DNA from: Methylocystis heyeri
GTDB taxonomy: Bacteria > Pseudomonadota > Alphaproteobacteria > Rhizobiales > Beijerinckiaceae
DNA length: 64,000 nucleotides
Assembly: GCF_004802635.2 (NCBI RefSeq)
Contig: NZ_CP046052.1
Location: 1,364,001 to 1,428,000, forward strand
Direction: 5' to 3'
Part shown: in pieces, positions 46,106-55,405 of the stretch
How the letters are laid out: each line of letters starts with the position of its first letter
Numbering within the stretch: the first letter of the stretch is position 1
Notes under the pieces: model-generated
What the model saw: the letters and a program-made list of their open reading frames with translations, nothing else
Database searches by the model: none
Told to the model about the DNA's origin: nothing
Program-made: the position numbers and the translations under genes

Positions 46106-46193
46106 TGAAACCATTCCTGCGCCAGGGAAATGAAAAACTTCGGCGTCGCATTGTTCCAGGGCGTGAAACGACGGGCCCTGACAAAAAGATGAA

Positions 46194-46219
46194 GCGCGCC
46201 CCGCCATGAGCGGGACGCG
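46194..46219 (-). terminator. Terminator of the peroxidase gene
   Basis: GCGCGTCCCGC and GCGGGGCGCGC pair (one mismatch or bulge) with a short loop; a T-rich stretch (TTCATCTTTTT) follows on the minus strand. It separates the peroxidase from the phosphoesterase gene. Confidence 0.65.
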
Positions 46220-46254
46220 CGGGCAATTTTGCGATCAGAGCGCAGACTGCGCGA

Positions 46255-47295
46255 TCAATATTGCGGGTGCGGCGTGTCCTTGGTGCGCGCGGGGAGGACC
46301 GGATAGTCCACCTTCGGCTGGTCGCCGGTCAGCGTGTTGAGGAAGGCCACGATCGCAGCGGTGTCCTCCGCCGGAAGGGTCTCGCCGAGCTGGGTCTTCG
46401 CCATAACGGTGACGGCCTCCTCGAGCGTCCAGACCTTGCCGGAATGGAAGTAGGGAGCCCGCAAGGCCACGTTGCGCAGGGGAGCGACGCGGAAAGCGTA
46501 ATCGTCGGCGCTGCTCTTGGTGACGGCGCTGCGGCCCTTGTCCGCGGCCGGACGGATCTCTTCGTCGGGCTTTTCCGATACGCCGAAGGGGAAGTAGCCA
46601 GAGCCGCCCACATTGGCGCCGCTGTGGCAACCCGCGCAGCCCTTGTCCATGAACAGGCGCAGGCCCTTCTTCTCCTGGTCGTTGAGCGCGGTCGCATCGC
46701 CCTTCAGGAATTTATCGAAGCGCGAATTCGGGGTGACGAGGGTCGATTCGAAAGCCTCGATCGCCTTGGCCATATTGTCGAACGACACCGGAGCGACGTC
46801 GCCCGGGAAGGCCTTCTGGAACTCACCGACATAGCCCGGGATGCTCTTGAGCGTGGCTTCGACGGCCGCCGGGGTGTTGGCCATTTCGACGCCGGCCTGA
46901 ACGGGCCCCTTGGCCTGGGCCTTCAGATCCTCCGCGCGGCCATCCCAGAACTGGGCGCCGTTGAACACGGAGTTCAACACGCTGGGAGCGCGGCGCGGGC
47001 CTTTCTGCCAGGCATGGCCAACCGAGGTCGGGCCGGCGTCGACGCCGCCGGTGGAAAGATTGTGGCAGGTGGCGCAGCTGATGAGCTGGCTCTTCGAAAG
47101 CCGGGGATCGAAGAACAGCTTGTGTCCGAGCTCCACTTTCGCGGGCGTGATCTCGTTGTTCTTGACCTGCTTGGCGACAGCCGCGGGATCGATGGGCTGA
47201 AACACCGCCGCGGCGTCCTGCCTCAAATCGCCGGCGGACGCTGAAAGCGGGAACAGGATTATCGCGCTCAGCGAGGCGATCCATGACCTTGACAT
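46255..47295 (-). CDS. Di-heme cytochrome c peroxidase (MauG/CcpA family)
   Basis: A 346-residue periplasmic enzyme. A signal peptide (ASLSAIILFPLSASA) precedes two heme c sites: CATCH (74-78) and CAGCH about 150 residues later. GHKLFFDPRLSKSQ and RAPSVLNSVFNGAQFWDGR are classic for bacterial cytochrome c peroxidase, as is the C-terminal RNVALRAPYFHSGK. It reduces hydrogen peroxide with electrons from c-type cytochromes; a MauG-like maturation role is possible. ATG 47295 has AAGGAGG upstream. The heme-export genes ccmAB are elsewhere in the window. Confidence 0.92.
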   Translation of the reverse strand: MSRSWIASLSAIILFPLSASAGDLRQDAAAVFQPIDPAAVAKQVKNNEITPAKVELGHKLFFDPRLSKSQLISCATCHNLSTGGVDAGPTSVGHAWQKGPRRAPSVLNSVFNGAQFWDGRAEDLKAQAKGPVQAGVEMANTPAAVEATLKSIPGYVGEFQKAFPGDVAPVSFDNMAKAIEAFESTLVTPNSRFDKFLKGDATALNDQEKKGLRLFMDKGCAGCHSGANVGGSGYFPFGVSEKPDEEIRPAADKGRSAVTKSSADDYAFRVAPLRNVALRAPYFHSGKVWTLEEAVTVMAKTQLGETLPAEDTAAIVAFLNTLTGDQPKVDYPVLPARTKDTPHPQY

Positions 47296-47514
47296 TGTTG
47301 CTCCTCCTTGGGTGGGCTCAGATTTTTTTGTCTTTGCGCCTGCGGAAACGCGAGTTTCGAGGGGAGTCCGTATCACAAGGCGCGGCGGCGGCAAAGCCAA
47401 GCACGCGTTCGGTCGGTCCCCAGCAGGCCCTGTAGGCCATAGGATTATTACGGCAGCAAGAATATAGCCGTACGCAACACCACGATGGAAGCAGGCTTGC
47501 GCAGGGCGCTCCGA

Positions 47515-48750
47515 TCAGGCCGACGCGCCGGCGAGGGAGGCCTCGTCCGCGCCGCCCTTGCGCGCCCGCAAGACGATCGAGGCGAACAACAATATGCAGG
47601 CGGAGACGCCGAAGGGAAACGAAACCGCGACGGCGAACGGCCGCGCCACGAAAGGCGCCATGAAAGCGACGGCGAGAATTGTTTTCTCGAACGGCGCAAA
47701 TCCCTTTTCCCGTCCGTGAGCGGCCAGCAGGGCGAGAGCGGGCGCAAGCGCCATCATGTCGTAATCGAGACAATAAGGCGTCGTCAGAAGGGTCGCGGTG
47801 AGCGTCGCGGCGCTCTTCAGGCGAAAATCCGCGCTGGAGCGCCAAAGCCAGAACAGCGCCGCGATCGTCGCGGCAGTCGCCACGGCCTGAAGCGCATAGG
47901 CCGCGGCGACGTCGCCGCCCAGAAGACGCACGCCCGCGAACACGCTCTGGATTTTCGCAAAGCCGGCGGCGCCCTGCTCCACCGCGATTCTCCGGGTGAA
48001 GTCCAGGCTCTCGAAAAATGCGCTCCAGCTCCGCAGGCCGAACTCGGCAATGGTCGCACCGGTCATGACGGCGAGCGTCGCGGCGGCGGCGGCGAGCGCC
48101 CGCCAACGGCGATCGAGGACGAGAGCCAAGGGCAGAACAAGCGCCAAATGAGGCTTATAGGCCAGCAGCGCGAATAGGACTCCGGCGAGCGCTGGGCGCT
48201 TTTCCAGCGCCAGAAATCCGCCGCCGAGCAAGGCCGCCGTCAGAAAGCCGTTCTGACCGTGGCCGAGATTGACCAGCGTCGCCGGAAAAGCCAGCGCGGC
48301 GATGATTATCTGTCCGGGATTCAGCGCGAAACGCCGCGCGATCGCCGCCATGACCAGAAGATAGAGCGTGAGGGTCGAAAGCTGCCACAGGAAAAGCGCG
48401 GGAAGATAGGGCAGATGCGCCAGCAAGGCCGCCGGCGCCAGAAAATAGGGCGGATAGTGCCAGCCATATACGGCGCTGTCGGCCCCGAACTCCGCTCGCT
48501 GTTCCGCGATGTGGCGGGCGACGTCGAAGGGTTCGTCGGGATGGCCGCGAAGCGCCTCGTTTCCCGCGACCCACACCTGCGAAAAATCGGTGCCGAGCTG
48601 GTTGTGGTCCGGCCCCATGCGGCCGTGGCTCAGGGCCAGCATCGCGCATATGGAGGCGGCCGCGATCGCAAGCAGCAGAAGCGGATAGATGCGCATGCGC
48701 TCTGGAGTGAGCCAGCTTCCGCTCCTAGCCGCGTCCAGCATTTTTTCCAT
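47515..48750 (-). CDS. Multi-pass membrane protein, DUF2029 / GT87 family (putative mannosyltransferase)
   Basis: A 411-residue protein with about ten membrane helices. The periplasmic loop after helix 1 has TDFSQVWVAGNEALRG and YGWHYPPYFL, the motif pair typical of GT87-like polyprenyl-phosphate-mannose-dependent transferases, and later YKPHLALVLPLALVLDRRW and TPYCLDYDMMAL. The acceptor is unknown. ATG 48750 is used; the frame upstream lacks family character. It runs downstream of the OlsB-like gene on the same strand, 91 bases apart. Confidence 0.82.
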   Translation of the reverse strand: MEKMLDAARSGSWLTPERMRIYPLLLLAIAAASICAMLALSHGRMGPDHNQLGTDFSQVWVAGNEALRGHPDEPFDVARHIAEQRAEFGADSAVYGWHYPPYFLAPAALLAHLPYLPALFLWQLSTLTLYLLVMAAIARRFALNPGQIIIAALAFPATLVNLGHGQNGFLTAALLGGGFLALEKRPALAGVLFALLAYKPHLALVLPLALVLDRRWRALAAAAATLAVMTGATIAEFGLRSWSAFFESLDFTRRIAVEQGAAGFAKIQSVFAGVRLLGGDVAAAYALQAVATAATIAALFWLWRSSADFRLKSAATLTATLLTTPYCLDYDMMALAPALALLAAHGREKGFAPFEKTILAVAFMAPFVARPFAVAVSFPFGVSACILLFASIVLRARKGGADEASLAGASA

Positions 48751-48841
48751 GAGCCCAACCGCCTGCGCTACCGAGGACGCCGGGACCGGGTCCCTATCGG
48801 GATCATAGAAAACGCGGGTTAACGGCTCGCCAACGCCTCGA

Positions 48842-49753
48842 TCACGCCGCCTGTCTGGCCTTCTCGGCATGACCGCCGAAATGCTCGAGATAACGGGCGT
48901 CCATTTTCTCGACCGGCATCACCACGAAAACATCCACCGTGTTGAACTTGCGATCCACGACGGCGCCGTCGCCGAAGCGCGCGCCGATCCGCAGATAGCC
49001 CTTGATCAGAGGGGGCAGCGCCGCCAGCGCCCTGCGCTCGTCGACCGCTTCGCGCCCCAGCATTTCCATCGGAGTGCGGCGCGACTCGCGGGCGCGCACC
49101 TGCCACTCCCCCTCGGCCCGGGCGTGATAGGCGAGAAAACTCAACTGCGCGGCATGGGTGAAGGCGTTGGCGCCCTCGAAGCTCGCGCAGCCGATCAGCG
49201 CGTCGATGTCGTAATGCCGGATATAGGCCAGAATGCCGCGCCACAGCAGGTCGATCGTGCGTTTGCCGCGATAATCCGCTAGCACGCAGGAGCGCCCGAG
49301 CTCCAGGAACCGCTTGTGCGGATGGCGTTCGAGCAGGCTCGCGACCTCATATTCATCGGCCGAATAGAAGCCGCAGTTTTTCTCCAGCGCCACGTCGCTG
49401 CGCAACAACCGATAGGCGCCGACCACTTTCGGCTTGATCTTGCCGAACCGGTTGCGCGTGGAATGATCGATGACGATGAGGTGATCGCAAAATTTGTCGA
49501 AACGATCCGCGTCGCGGCGGGTGAGCTTGGTCTTTGCGTCGGCGACGGCGCCGCCCTCGCCAAAAAACACCTTGAATCGCAGCCGCTGCGCCTTGCGTAT
49601 TTCTTTCCTTGTTGCGGCGAGCCGAACTTCCATGGCGCCGACCTGCGCAATCGACCCCTGCAGCGGGCTGCGCCGCTTTTTCGATTTCGGCTGGAAGGCG
49701 GGAAATGCGCCGGCGACGATGTTGCGTCCAGCGTTCAGATTTATGGCCCACAT
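48842..49753 (-). CDS. olsB: OlsB-like N-acyltransferase (ornithine lipid synthesis)
   Basis: A 303-residue GNAT-fold acyltransferase. The conserved blocks are AQRLRFKVFFGEGGAV, CDHLIVID, VVGAYRLL, FLELGRSCVLADYRGKRTI and DALIGCASFEGAN, matching OlsB, which acylates ornithine with a 3-hydroxyacyl chain. An OlsA partner is not adjacent. ATG 49753 is one of several possible starts; family homology begins near residue 40 (MEVRLAATRKE). Ornithine lipids replace phospholipids under phosphate limitation, which fits a nearby phosphoesterase, as inference only. Confidence 0.8.
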   Translation of the reverse strand: MWAINLNAGRNIVAGAFPAFQPKSKKRRSPLQGSIAQVGAMEVRLAATRKEIRKAQRLRFKVFFGEGGAVADAKTKLTRRDADRFDKFCDHLIVIDHSTRNRFGKIKPKVVGAYRLLRSDVALEKNCGFYSADEYEVASLLERHPHKRFLELGRSCVLADYRGKRTIDLLWRGILAYIRHYDIDALIGCASFEGANAFTHAAQLSFLAYHARAEGEWQVRARESRRTPMEMLGREAVDERRALAALPPLIKGYLRIGARFGDGAVVDRKFNTVDVFVVMPVEKMDARYLEHFGGHAEKARQAA

Positions 49754-49850
49754 GGCTCGAGGTTCTCCGCACGGGCGCCGACGGATAGCCGACGCGACGG
49801 ATAGATCACCTCGCGGCAAAGTTTTTGTGACGGAGCTTCGGTCGTCCTGA

Positions 49851-51587
49851 TTACGACTTTCCGCGCATTTCGAATTTGGGAGGAGCGGCTTCTCGCAACG
49901 CTCGAATCGTATCGGCGAGCTTTGCGAATTCGACCGGCTTCGTCAGCGTCGCGTCGACGCCCGCGACCTTCGCCGCGCGCAAGTCCTCCTCGAGCGCGGT
50001 CGCGGTCAACGCGAGGATCGGCGTGCGGGGGGCCCCTGCCCGAGCCTCGGCGCGACGAATCCGCTTGGTCGCCTCCAGGCCGTCGAGTTCCGGCATGAAA
50101 AGATCCATGAGGATCACGCCGTAACGGGCTACGGCTCCCTCGATGGCCGCTGCGGCCAATTCCACCACGCGCGCGCCGTTTTCGGCGCGTGTGATCATGG
50201 CGCCGAGCGCATTGAGATGGCGGACCGCGATGAGGGCGTTGATGTCGTTGTCCTCCGCAAGCAGGACATGGAGCCCTGCAAGGCACGGCTCCGGCGCGGC
50301 GGGTCTCGGCGCCGCCCCCGGCGGCGTCGCATCCGCGAGTCGTTCGATCAACGAAGACGCCCGCACCGGCTTGACCAGCCAGCCGTCGAAATCGCCGAGC
50401 GCGGCCTCTCCGAAAGCGCGCCGCTCGAACGGGGAAAACAAAAGAAAGACCCGCGCCGCGCCGCCCGCGCGGGCTGCACGCGCCAAGGACTTGGTGGCCT
50501 CTTCTCCGAAGGCGCAGTCGACTATGGCGTCGTCATATCCATTCGCTTCGGAGCTGAGCAGCGTCATCGCCTCTTCCCTGGAGACGATGCGCGCGGACGC
50601 TCCGGCCTCGCACAAATATCGCGCGAGGAAAGGCGCCTCGAAACGGCTTTCGGAGACGATGAGAACGCGTCTCTGCTTCGGCAGCCGGCGCCGATTTTCA
50701 CCCGGCTTTCCCGTCTCGGCGACGGCCGGCAGACGAAAGGCGAACACCGTTCCTCGCGGCGAGGTGGCGGCGATCTGCAGTTCGCCCCCCATACGCTCGA
50801 CCAGCCGCCGGGAGATCGCCAGTCCGAGGCCCGTGCCGCCCTGGCTTCGCGTGGCGGAACCGTCGCCCTGTTCGAACTCCTCGAAGATGAGCTTGCGGGC
50901 CGAGGCTGGCACGCCGGGTCCGGTATCCTCCACCTCGAAGCGCAGGACATCCGGCGATTCGGCGACGACTCGAACCGCGACCCCGCCTTTTTCGGTGAAA
51001 TTTACCGCATTGCCCACGAGATTTATCAAAACCTGCCGCAACCGGGCCTGATCGCCCAAAATGCGCTCCGGCGCATCGGCCGAAACGAAGCTGGAGATCT
51101 CCAGGTTCTTTCCGTGGGCCCGGGGAGCAAGCAGCTCGACCACGCTCTCGACGAGCTGCGTAAGGCCGAAGGGTTCGATTCGCAGCTCCAGCTTGCCCGC
51201 CTCGATTTTGGAAAAATCCAATATGTCGTCGATCAGCCGCGCCAGCGCGCGCGAGCAATCCCCGATCGCCTCGACATAGCTCGCCTGCTCGGCCTCCAGC
51301 TGCGTCATCGACAGCAATTGCGCCAGGCCGAGAATCCCGTTCAGGGGGGTGCGGATTTCATGGCTGACCGTGGCGAGAAAGCGGGACTTCGCCCGGCTCG
51401 CGGCTTCGGCCTTGTCGCGCGCCGCCGACGCCGCGCGCAGCTCCCATATCTCGTCGCGCAGGGTCTCGATTTCCGCCTCCATGGCGTGCCGGCGCTTGCG
51501 GAACGCGGATAAAGCCGCCCCGAGGCCTGCGGCCGCCAGGACGAGCCCAAAGACGAGAAGAGCGATCAGCAACGCGCTCGACGACAT
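49851..51587 (-). CDS. Hybrid histidine kinase with degenerate and canonical receiver domains
   Basis: A 578-residue membrane sensor. One N-terminal helix (LLIALLVFGLVLAAAGLGAAL) and a short coiled coil lead directly into HisKA with H76 (TVSHEIRTPLNG). No sensory domain of size is present. HATPase follows (NLVGNAVNFT, DTGPGVPAS, GTGLGLAIS). The first REC (VLIVSESRFEAP) lacks the acidic pair and is probably inactive in phosphotransfer; the second (LLAEDNDINAL, VILMDLFMPELDG, TLTKPVEF) is canonical. No Hpt or output domain is encoded, so a partner elsewhere is needed. Confidence 0.9.
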   Translation of the reverse strand: MSSSALLIALLVFGLVLAAAGLGAALSAFRKRRHAMEAEIETLRDEIWELRAASAARDKAEAASRAKSRFLATVSHEIRTPLNGILGLAQLLSMTQLEAEQASYVEAIGDCSRALARLIDDILDFSKIEAGKLELRIEPFGLTQLVESVVELLAPRAHGKNLEISSFVSADAPERILGDQARLRQVLINLVGNAVNFTEKGGVAVRVVAESPDVLRFEVEDTGPGVPASARKLIFEEFEQGDGSATRSQGGTGLGLAISRRLVERMGGELQIAATSPRGTVFAFRLPAVAETGKPGENRRRLPKQRRVLIVSESRFEAPFLARYLCEAGASARIVSREEAMTLLSSEANGYDDAIVDCAFGEEATKSLARAARAGGAARVFLLFSPFERRAFGEAALGDFDGWLVKPVRASSLIERLADATPPGAAPRPAAPEPCLAGLHVLLAEDNDINALIAVRHLNALGAMITRAENGARVVELAAAAIEGAVARYGVILMDLFMPELDGLEATKRIRRAEARAGAPRTPILALTATALEEDLRAAKVAGVDATLTKPVEFAKLADTIRALREAAPPKFEMRGKS

Positions 51588-51719
51588 GACGCCATATCCC
51601 TGCGAGGAGAAACGGGTCTAGATCGACGCCGTTAAAAATTCGTCCGCGCGCTGCGGATCCGCGTCCCACGCGACCGCGGTTCGCCCAAGCGCCGTCCGCT
51701 CCCGGTCAGGATCGCTCGA

Positions 51720-53258
51720 TTACGCGGCCCGCCGCATTCCCGTGAGGCCGGAGCGATAAGCGAGGGCCTCGGCGAGATGCGGGCGGGAAACCGCCTCGCT
51801 CGCTTCGAGATCGGCGATTGTGCGCGCGAGCTTGAGCACGCGGTGGAAGCCTCGCGCGGTGAGGCCGAAGCGCTCCGAGGCGTCTCTGATCAGGGCCGTT
51901 CCGCCGGCGTCGAGCCTTGCGACGCTCTCGATGACATTGGCCGGGGCGGCCGCGTTGGTCGTGACGTTCTCCCGCCCGAGGGAGGCGTAGCGCGCGCGCT
52001 GGATTTCCCGCGCCGCGGCGACCCGCGCCGCGACCTCCCGCGAGCCTTCCGCCGGAGGCGGCAGAACCAGATCGGCGGCGGTCACTGCGGCGACTTCGAT
52101 CTGGAGATCGAAGCGGTCGAGCAGCGGTCCCGAAAGCCGCGCCTGATATTGGGCCGCGCAACGCTCGTTGGGCTGGCGCTTGCAGGCGAAGCCCGGATCG
52201 AGCGCATGGCCGCAGCGACAGGGGTTCATCGCGGCCACGAGCTGGAAGCGCGCCGGGTAGATCGCGCGGTGATTGGCGCGGACGATGGCCACCTCCCCGG
52301 TCTCCAGAGGCTGACGAAGACTGTCGAGCGCCTGGGTGTTGAACTCGGGCAGCTCGTCGAGGAACAGTACGCCGTTGTGGGCGAGCGATATTTCTCCGGG
52401 CCTCGCATGGGCGCCGCCGCCGACCAGGGCCGGCATGGAGGCGGAGTGGTGCGGCGCGCGGAAGGGACGTCGGTCGGTCAGCTCGCCGCCCGCGATCTGC
52501 CCTGCGACGGAGTGAATCATGGAGACTTCCAGCAGCTCCTGCGGCGTGAGCGGCGGCAGGATCGAGGGCAGCCTCGCCGCCAGCATGGATTTGCCGGCGC
52601 CGGGCGGGCCGTTCATCAGCAGATTGTGTCCGCCCGCCGCCGCGATCTCCAAGGCGCGCTTGGCGCTCTCCTGACCCTTCACGTCGGCGAGATCGGGCAT
52701 GTCCAGCGCGGGCGGCCTCACCGCCGGCGTCGGCCTCGACAGGACTTGCGTTCCCTTGAAATGATTGACGAGCTGGACCAGCGACCGCGGCGCGATGACT
52801 TCCATATCCCCGGACGCCCAGGCGGCCTCCGGCCCGCAGGCGGCCGGGCAGATGAGGCCGTGATTGCGCATATTGGCGGCGACGGCGGCCGGCAGAACGC
52901 CCGCGACCGGGGTCAGGGTTCCGTCGAGCGCCAATTCCCCCAGAACCGTGAACCCTTCGAGCGCGTCGGCGGGAATGGCGCCGATCGCGGCCATCACGCC
53001 CAGCGCGATGGGCAGGTCGTAATGGCTTCCCTCTTTCGGCATGTCGGCGGGCGCGAGATTCACCGTGATCCGTTTTGCCGGCAGGGCGAGCCCGGCCGCG
53101 ACGAGCGCCGCCCTCACCCGCTCGCGCGATTCGGCCACCGCTTTGTCGGCGAGCCCCACCAGAGTGAAAACGACATTGCCGTTGGCGATCTGCACCTGGA
53201 CGTCGACGGGTTTGGCCTCGATCCCCTCGAAAGCGACGGTTGCGACCCTGACGACCAT
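51720..53258 (-). CDS. comM: ComM / YifB family Mg-chelatase-like AAA ATPase
   Basis: A 512-residue protein. An N-terminal Lon-protease-like domain (FEGIEAKPVDVQVQIANGNV, FTVLGELALDGTL) is followed by the AAA core with Walker A GPPGAGKSM, Walker B LFLDELPEF and the Zn-like Cys cluster NPCRCGH...CAAQYQARLSGPLLDRFDL, then a C-terminal helical lid. ComM is a branch-migration helicase that extends recombination in natural transformation. ATG 53258 starts MVVRVATVAFEG, the usual N-terminus. dprA at 10535-11833 is a functional partner elsewhere in the window. Confidence 0.94.
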   Translation of the reverse strand: MVVRVATVAFEGIEAKPVDVQVQIANGNVVFTLVGLADKAVAESRERVRAALVAAGLALPAKRITVNLAPADMPKEGSHYDLPIALGVMAAIGAIPADALEGFTVLGELALDGTLTPVAGVLPAAVAANMRNHGLICPAACGPEAAWASGDMEVIAPRSLVQLVNHFKGTQVLSRPTPAVRPPALDMPDLADVKGQESAKRALEIAAAGGHNLLMNGPPGAGKSMLAARLPSILPPLTPQELLEVSMIHSVAGQIAGGELTDRRPFRAPHHSASMPALVGGGAHARPGEISLAHNGVLFLDELPEFNTQALDSLRQPLETGEVAIVRANHRAIYPARFQLVAAMNPCRCGHALDPGFACKRQPNERCAAQYQARLSGPLLDRFDLQIEVAAVTAADLVLPPPAEGSREVAARVAAAREIQRARYASLGRENVTTNAAAPANVIESVARLDAGGTALIRDASERFGLTARGFHRVLKLARTIADLEASEAVSRPHLAEALAYRSGLTGMRRAA

Positions 53259-53370
53259 GACGCGCGCTCCAGCAAGCAAAGAAAAACAACGAAATCGGCG
53301 CATGAAACTTAGCCCGGGCAAAAGTCTCCCGCAAGAACAATATGCGAACAAACCCGATCCGAAGTCTTTC

Positions 53371-54036
53371 CTACAGCTGGCGCAGCGCGGCCGCCGCGGC
53401 GAAGGGGCAAAGCGCCAGCGCGACGAGGGTGATCGCGCCGAGAATGGCGAAGGGGGTGAGGAAGGGCACGGTTCCGCCCGCGGCGGCGTTGGCGGCGGAG
53501 ACCCCGAAGATCAAAACCGGAATGGCGAGCGGCAAGACCAGAAGCGCCATCAGCAGCCCGCCGCGTCGCACGGTGACGGTGGCTGCGGCCCCGATGGAGC
53601 CGATCAGAGTCAGCGCCGGCGAGCCCACGGCGAGGCTCGCCACCACGCCCAGCAGGGCGGCGCCGTCCTGCTGCAGCATCAGGCCGAGCAAGGGCGCGGC
53701 GAGAACCAGCGGAAGCCCCGCGGTCGCCCAATGGGCCGCGCATTTGACCAGCACCGCAAGCTCCAGCGGAACCTGCGAAAGATGCAGGAGATCTAGCGAG
53801 CCGTCTTCGGCGTCGGCCTGGAACAGCCGGTCGAGGCCGAGCAGGCTGGCGAGCAGCGCTGAAATCCACAGCATGGCGGGCCCTATGCGGGCGAGCAGAT
53901 TGGGATCAGGCCCCACCGCGAAAGGCGTGATGGCGACGAGGGTGAGGAAGAACGCCACGCCCATCGAGCCCGAACCGCCGATGCGCCGGGCGATGCGCAG
54001 CTCCCGAATGAAAAGCGCGCTCAGTTCCGAACTCAT
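53371..54036 (-). CDS. ccmB: Heme exporter protein CcmB
   Basis: A 221-residue membrane protein with six helices. It starts in the CcmB manner (LSALFIRELRIARRIGGSG) and has LFQADAEDGSLDLLHLSQVP and a final LALCPFAAAAALRQL. With CcmA it forms the ABC part of the system that prepares heme for CcmE in cytochrome c maturation. It overlaps ccmA by four bases (ATGA). The next gene downstream is comM, so ccmC and ccmD are not adjacent. Confidence 0.93.
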   Translation of the reverse strand: MSSELSALFIRELRIARRIGGSGSMGVAFFLTLVAITPFAVGPDPNLLARIGPAMLWISALLASLLGLDRLFQADAEDGSLDLLHLSQVPLELAVLVKCAAHWATAGLPLVLAAPLLGLMLQQDGAALLGVVASLAVGSPALTLIGSIGAAATVTVRRGGLLMALLVLPLAIPVLIFGVSAANAAAGGTVPFLTPFAILGAITLVALALCPFAAAAALRQL

Positions 54037-54695
54037 GACATGGCTCCCAGCGGCATGGAGCGCGCCTCCTCGATCCCCAGCGGCTCATGGGTCGCGGCGA
54101 CGATGATTCCGCCGAGGGCGCAATGGTCCTGCATCGCCTTGGCGAAGCGCCGGCGCGAGGCGGCGTCGAGCGCGGTCATCGGCTCGTCCAGCAGCCACAC
54201 CGGCCGATGGGCGACCAACAGGCGCGCCAGCGCGACGCGGCGCTTCTGGCCCGCCGACAATATGCCGACCGGCGCCTGCGCGACATGCGGCAGACCGACA
54301 GCCTCCAGCGCGGCGGAAGGCGAAAGGCTCTGAGCCGGATGGCCGGCGTCGAGATAGCGCGCCCAGAATTCCAGATTCTCCAGCACGGTCAAAGGCGCCT
54401 TCAGAGCGTCGGCATGGGCGAGATAATGAGCCTGCGCGGAAAACTCGGCTTCGCCCGCGCCTTCGAGGACGGCGGCTCCGGAAAGGAGCGGAAGCAGCCC
54501 CGCGAGCGCCCGCAGCAGGGTCGATTTGCCGACGCCGTTGCGGCCGGTCACGACCAGGGTTTCTCCGCCCGAAAGCGCAAAGGAAATGTCCCGCAGCACC
54601 GTCCGGCCGCCACGCTCGACACAGAGCCGCTCGACCTTCAGATGCAGGGGAGAATGGAAATCCGCGTGAGGTCTATGGAAGCCGGGCATGGCCAA
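54033..54695 (-). CDS. ccmA: Heme ABC exporter ATP-binding protein CcmA
   Basis: A 220-residue ABC ATPase. Walker A is GRNGVGKST, the signature region is LSAGQKRRVALARLL and Walker B is VWLLDEPMTAL, followed by the His switch in VAATHEPLG. Together with CcmB it drives release of heme-loaded CcmE. The first 20 residues are extra and start choice (54695 or a few codons later) is uncertain. No neighbouring ccmC is present. Confidence 0.93.
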   Translation of the reverse strand: MAMPGFHRPHADFHSPLHLKVERLCVERGGRTVLRDISFALSGGETLVVTGRNGVGKSTLLRALAGLLPLLSGAAVLEGAGEAEFSAQAHYLAHADALKAPLTVLENLEFWARYLDAGHPAQSLSPSAALEAVGLPHVAQAPVGILSAGQKRRVALARLLVAHRPVWLLDEPMTALDAASRRRFAKAMQDHCALGGIIVAATHEPLGIEEARSMPLGAMS

Positions 54696-54835
54696 GCCAT
54701 AAAGGCTTGAAGTGAAATGCGCCAGTGGGGGCGATCAGACGAGTTGCGCTGCGACGCCGATCCATTTTATCTTTGGCGCGCGCCCAACATCCGCTCTCGC
54801 TCGTACGAGTGCTTCCAGAGGCCACGCGCGCTGCA

Positions 54836-55390
54836 ATGAATCATCTGGCGGAACTCTGCTTCAACTGGGCGCAACAGTTCACGCAAACGGGGATTCGTGT
54901 CGCCTGCTCCGAACGTTTCGACCAAGACTATGGACAGTATTTATCGATCGAAATCGAACCGCCGTCCATTGAACAAATTATGGTCGAGATAATTGTTACT
55001 GAAGAATCCATCGGGTTTACCATAGAAAATTGGCGTCGACTGCACGCTAGAGCACATCAGATTACGCTGGACGAATACACCAATGAGACCCCCGATCGCG
55101 TTGGAGCATTTGTAGAGCCGGGTGTTGTGACGATATACAGATGCGCAGAAATTTTAGATGCTATCGCTTCCGGGCGTGCCGGTATTACAATCAATCTGTT
55201 CAGGGGTCGCATTACCAGCACCAAAGCCCTGATAAGACTAGACTGCGAGCTTATTTACCTGAATGGACCATCGCTCTGGACAGATACTATTCGTTGCATA
55301 TTCGGGGGAGAAACACTTGATGTCAGTTACCTCGGATGGTCCGACAATGCGTTTTCCCTCGCTGAAAATATAAGAGGCGCGTTCTCATGA
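54836..55390 (+). CDS. Orphan protein of unknown function, atypical base composition
   Basis: A 184-residue protein with no family that I recognise. Its DNA is visibly AT-richer than its neighbours (for example 54960-55320, with AAT, ATT, GAA and TTT codons), suggesting recent transfer. The sequence is soluble, with no membrane segment or signal; it alternates predicted strands and helices (YLSIEIEPPSIEQIMVEIIV, ITINLFRGRITSTKALIRLD). ATG 54836 is a natural start; a frame upstream adds 37 Arg-rich residues unlike the rest. It ends 15 bases before the ATPase gene on the same strand, so co-transcription is likely. Confidence 0.6.
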   Translation: MNHLAELCFNWAQQFTQTGIRVACSERFDQDYGQYLSIEIEPPSIEQIMVEIIVTEESIGFTIENWRRLHARAHQITLDEYTNETPDRVGAFVEPGVVTIYRCAEILDAIASGRAGITINLFRGRITSTKALIRLDCELIYLNGPSLWTDTIRCIFGGETLDVSYLGWSDNAFSLAENIRGAFS

Positions 55391-55405
55391 TCCAAAGAGG
55401 GCTCC

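Noticed and set aside
51706-53340. 544-codon minus-strand frame parallel to comM
   Set aside because: Same strand but a different frame from comM; low-complexity Arg/Gly-rich sequence with no family features.
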